Shown: positions 61,141 to 64,000 of the stretch, in pieces
How positions within the stretch are numbered: position 1 is the first letter of the stretch
Layout of the letters: each line of letters starts with the position of its first letter
Assembly (NCBI GenBank): GCA_022113835.1
Contig: JAILWY010000009.1
Span: 4,067,501 to 4,131,500 of the forward strand
Direction of reading: 5' to 3'
Length of the DNA stretch: 64,000 nt
Source of the DNA: Atopsyche davidsoni
Lineage: Eukaryota > Arthropoda > Insecta > Trichoptera > Hydrobiosidae
Position numbers and translations under genes: made by a program
Notes under the pieces: generated by a model
The model's database searches: none
Told to the model about the DNA's origin: nothing
Seen by the model: the letters and a program-made list of their open reading frames with translations, nothing else

Positions 61141-62439
61141 TACTCAAACTCCTCTAATATATCGACTTGTCTGTTATTGATTGAATGATTATTTTGTATT
61201 CCAGATTTTTCGTGCTCTCTTCGAAAGATAATTTTTATGAAATAATTTAGCTGAAATTAAAAAAATATCAGTAAAATCGATGAATACCTCTTGGCGTTTG
61301 GAAACGCTTAATTCACTGTTTACTTGAATCATTTAGTACTTAAATAATTATTTCATACAGTCGATGATAGATGTACCCAAGCCATAAGAATCATGTTGAT
61401 CTATGTTTAATTACAGATTAATAGAATAAATGATACAAACAAGGCCAATATTTATAATATTTTATATAATATAAATATTATAGCATAAAGCTATCTTGAA
61501 GCCTAATTGATATCAATTATATGAGCAGCCAACAGAAAATTGCAGCGTCAATGATAATTCTGAAAGAAGTAGTAATTTACATATTCATAAACAGCGTTTA
61601 CTCTCAATAATGATTTGCAAGTTATGCAAAAGGTTCGTCAATTGGAAACGTCGTAAATATTATATTTAACGTGAAAAATAAGGAATAGTAAAGACGTAGT
61701 TAAACTCTAATTACGTCTGTTTCGCATAAAATTAAATAACTATACAGTGCTTTGTAAATAGCAACGGCTTTGCGACTTAAAACCATACTTCAATACATTT
61801 TTCCTTTGTAAAATTAATAAACGCAAGTACTGTATTTCAATAATAAAATTTTCACCATGCAAAAATAAAGTTTAGGTAGATGACAAAAGAGTTTTTTCTA
61901 ACTGGGTCTGAAAAATATTTTCGTCGATTACACATAATTTAAATACATAGTAATATCATTGCGTGTTGTTTGATTGCAAAATTCTACCACGTGGGTTTGC
62001 CTGACCTTTTCGGATCACCTGTGCACAACGGTTGCAATTTTATTGGACCGTTAACATCATCTAACTCACAGGTTCCCAATTTTTTTGCGACCAGCACCCA
62101 CAGTGCTATTTTAACAGATTTCCACGATTAAGTCATATTGAATTTTTGGCTTAATTATTATTATTTTATTTTTATGAAACGGGTTTCGATTTTATGGTGT
62201 GTTAAGTCCCGATTAAAATTAAACCCATATTCCAAAATAGATTGGTGACCATCTTAGTGAACAAGTGTTTGTTTTGATCCTGTCTCACTTATTCGAGTGA
62301 ATTCTCGTCTTCCAGCCACTAGCAAATATCCGGCACCTACTTTAGTTTTCTCCTTTCACACCTCATTTTTTTATTTGATTTTTCATCACCTGCAATAGGC
62401 TATATTTACAGCAATATAAGAAGGCTTAAATGTGTAAAT
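61141..62439. other. AT-rich intronic DNA
   Basis: Nothing recognised beyond a TTATAATATTTTATATAATATAAATATTATA inverted stretch near 61451-61481. Confidence 0.5.
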
Positions 62440-62735
62440 TGGACATGAACCTCTCTACAAGAGATTGACGACCATTTGTCTGAGTATACTCTTGCTGAGC
62501 CAGTGTTCATGGTTTTCTAAAGGGAAAATAGTGTAGTGGGTCTCCTGGTCTTTCTACACCACTGTTTTATATTGGAAGGAAAAGTCTGCATATTACTGCT
62601 GCCCAATAGCATTATTATATAACCCTTTCCTTACAAAGTTCTGGCGTTTAGATCTGATACTCTTTCTGCAGCAAGCTACAGAAACAATAGCAGGAGCCCC
62701 CCCATTACGACAAGGTTCTTCCAATACAATATAAG
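62440..62735 (+). repeat. Interspersed repeat R1, copy 3 (uninterrupted)
   Basis: This is the most complete copy, with TGACGACCATTTGTCTGAGT, TAGTGTAGTGGGTC, TTTTATATTGGAAGGAAAAG, CTGCCCAATAGCATTATTAT and CAGCAAGCTACAGAAACAAT. It shows the empty site of the mariner-like insertion in copy 2. Confidence 0.8.
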
Positions 62736-64000
62736 AAGTATTATATATAAATAGTGATTTTACTAGAATAGCACAAATCTAATTAAATTAATTAAAACAA
62801 ACTATTTTTTGACCGCCATAACAACCCTAAATTTATTAACCTGCTACCGCCCTTCTGAAAGTCTTGGCCTCATTTTGGGAGTCTGCGCTATATCTCCTTG
62901 CGGCATTAGTATAGTAAATATTTTATGGCAGCGCAGTTAATGACAACTCCTACATATCAATCAATAAATCATTTATTATGCCCATTTCTACCCGGCGTTT
63001 TTATTACATTTCCGTTAACACGAAAATTTGACTACGAATTTTCGGCCACATGCCTGCAATAGATATTACGGTTAGAAATGAATTTAAGTGTGGTCCATAA
63101 ATAGTTTTATACGCCATAAATCCGATTCAAAATGCCCTAATAAAAAAAAACATTGTAATTAACCATTATAAATTTATATGCCTACAACTTCCACGTTTTT
63201 GGTTTCTAATTTAATTTTGTAAAAATATTCTTGAGCAATCGCTGTAATATAATTAGCCGTTAAGATTAGACAGTGCTTATTTTATTGAATACCAGTAGCG
63301 TGCGCATTACACAAGTAATAAAGTACTGCTTACCCTAAAATATATTTAAGCATATAAATATTATAATTTTACAGGTAACAGTTTTAATATAAAGTTTTTA
63401 TACTTGCTATGCAATATTGTTCTAAAAAAATCGATTACAAAGACGGACCACCCTTGCCGTTCGCTATACTCGTAAATATTTAATGAGCTTTCTGTCCACT
63501 AGCAGTAATTAAAAAGCATAGTAAAAAAACAATCATTTTCTGTTTGATATGAAATGCAGATAGAGCCTTACTTTATTACATTTGACATAAAAAGGTTTTA
63601 TATAATACACGTGATGTTCACAAAAACTTTAGAATTGTTCCAGTGCAGATGAAACAGAATTTAACCGCATTATGTATGAATAACCTTTTATGCATATTTT
63701 TTCATAATATATATTTTTAAATAATCGTAACTAATATATCTGTGATATATATAACCACTAAAAAAGGCGGATGAGTGGTTTTAAAAATAATGCTTTGATA
63801 TAAATTTAAAAGATTAAGTCAGTTTGATGTATTTTTTAAATAAATTTTCACACTCAAATAATTAAACCGTAAAACATATATATAACATAATAAATATTTA
63901 TATCATATTTAAAAACCCGTAAAATTTTATATATAATATTAAAATGAACACCTATCCAAAAAGATATTATATGTGACTGTAACATTAACTCTTTTTTAAA
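62736..64000. other. AT-rich intronic or intergenic DNA
   Basis: No exon, RNA gene or known element was recognised up to the window end. Confidence 0.5.

Noticed and set aside
1..64000. CRISPR arrays, operons, rRNA or prophage
   Set aside because: Direct repeats here lack short regular spacers, and composition and splice signals are eukaryotic.

Overview
The window looks like one stretch of an insect genome, most likely Lepidoptera. It is AT-rich and exon-poor, with tRNA-derived SINEs, mariner relics and palindromic MITEs. Species and order cannot be proved from the sequence alone. No prokaryotic gene, operon, rRNA or CRISPR array was seen.

The one securely identified gene is grainyhead (grh), a CP2-family epidermal and neural transcription factor, on the minus strand. 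One exon (2919 to 2182) carries the end of the 5' UTR and the first 185 codons plus 2 nt. It has a pyrimidine-rich acceptor and a GTAAGA donor. The DNA-binding and dimerisation domains are not here and should lie left of position 1. Almost everything to the right reads as 5' introns, alternative first exons and regulatory DNA of the same gene.

Two further minus-strand exons can be argued. One at 22306-22245 has a strong acceptor, a GTGAGT donor and an internal ATG. One ends at 44546 with CAG|GTGAGC. Their frames match each other, and the 22 kb exon ends in the same phase as the known grh exon, so together they could encode an alternative N-terminus. A CpG-rich block at 13.4-16.0 kb, with a donor at 14800, is the best promoter candidate for the 2182-2919 exon. 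Consensus Grainyhead sites (AACCGGTT) at 7915 and 19437, and related sites near the CpG block, suggest autoregulation. One plus-strand exon-like segment (13188-13271) is unexplained.

The rest is repeats. There are tandem arrays at 5.16-6.27, 37.1-38.1, 44.66-45.33 and 58.98-61.14 kb, and a 725-bp inverted-repeat element at 34.69-35.41 kb with a truncated reverse copy at 43.71-44.29 kb. A tRNA-Thr-derived SINE occurs four times; two copies sit head to head between ~110-bp direct repeats. There are two mariner relics: one contains a 176-bp TA-flanked MITE, and the other has jumped into an interspersed repeat that is present uninterrupted elsewhere in the window. Smaller islands of higher GC (6.3, 6.9-7.2, 31.2, 34.4, 36.9, 41.8, 55.3 and 58.5 kb) are candidate enhancers or insulators. 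Several hairpins, including a 125-nt pre-miRNA-like one at 52.6 kb, stand out.
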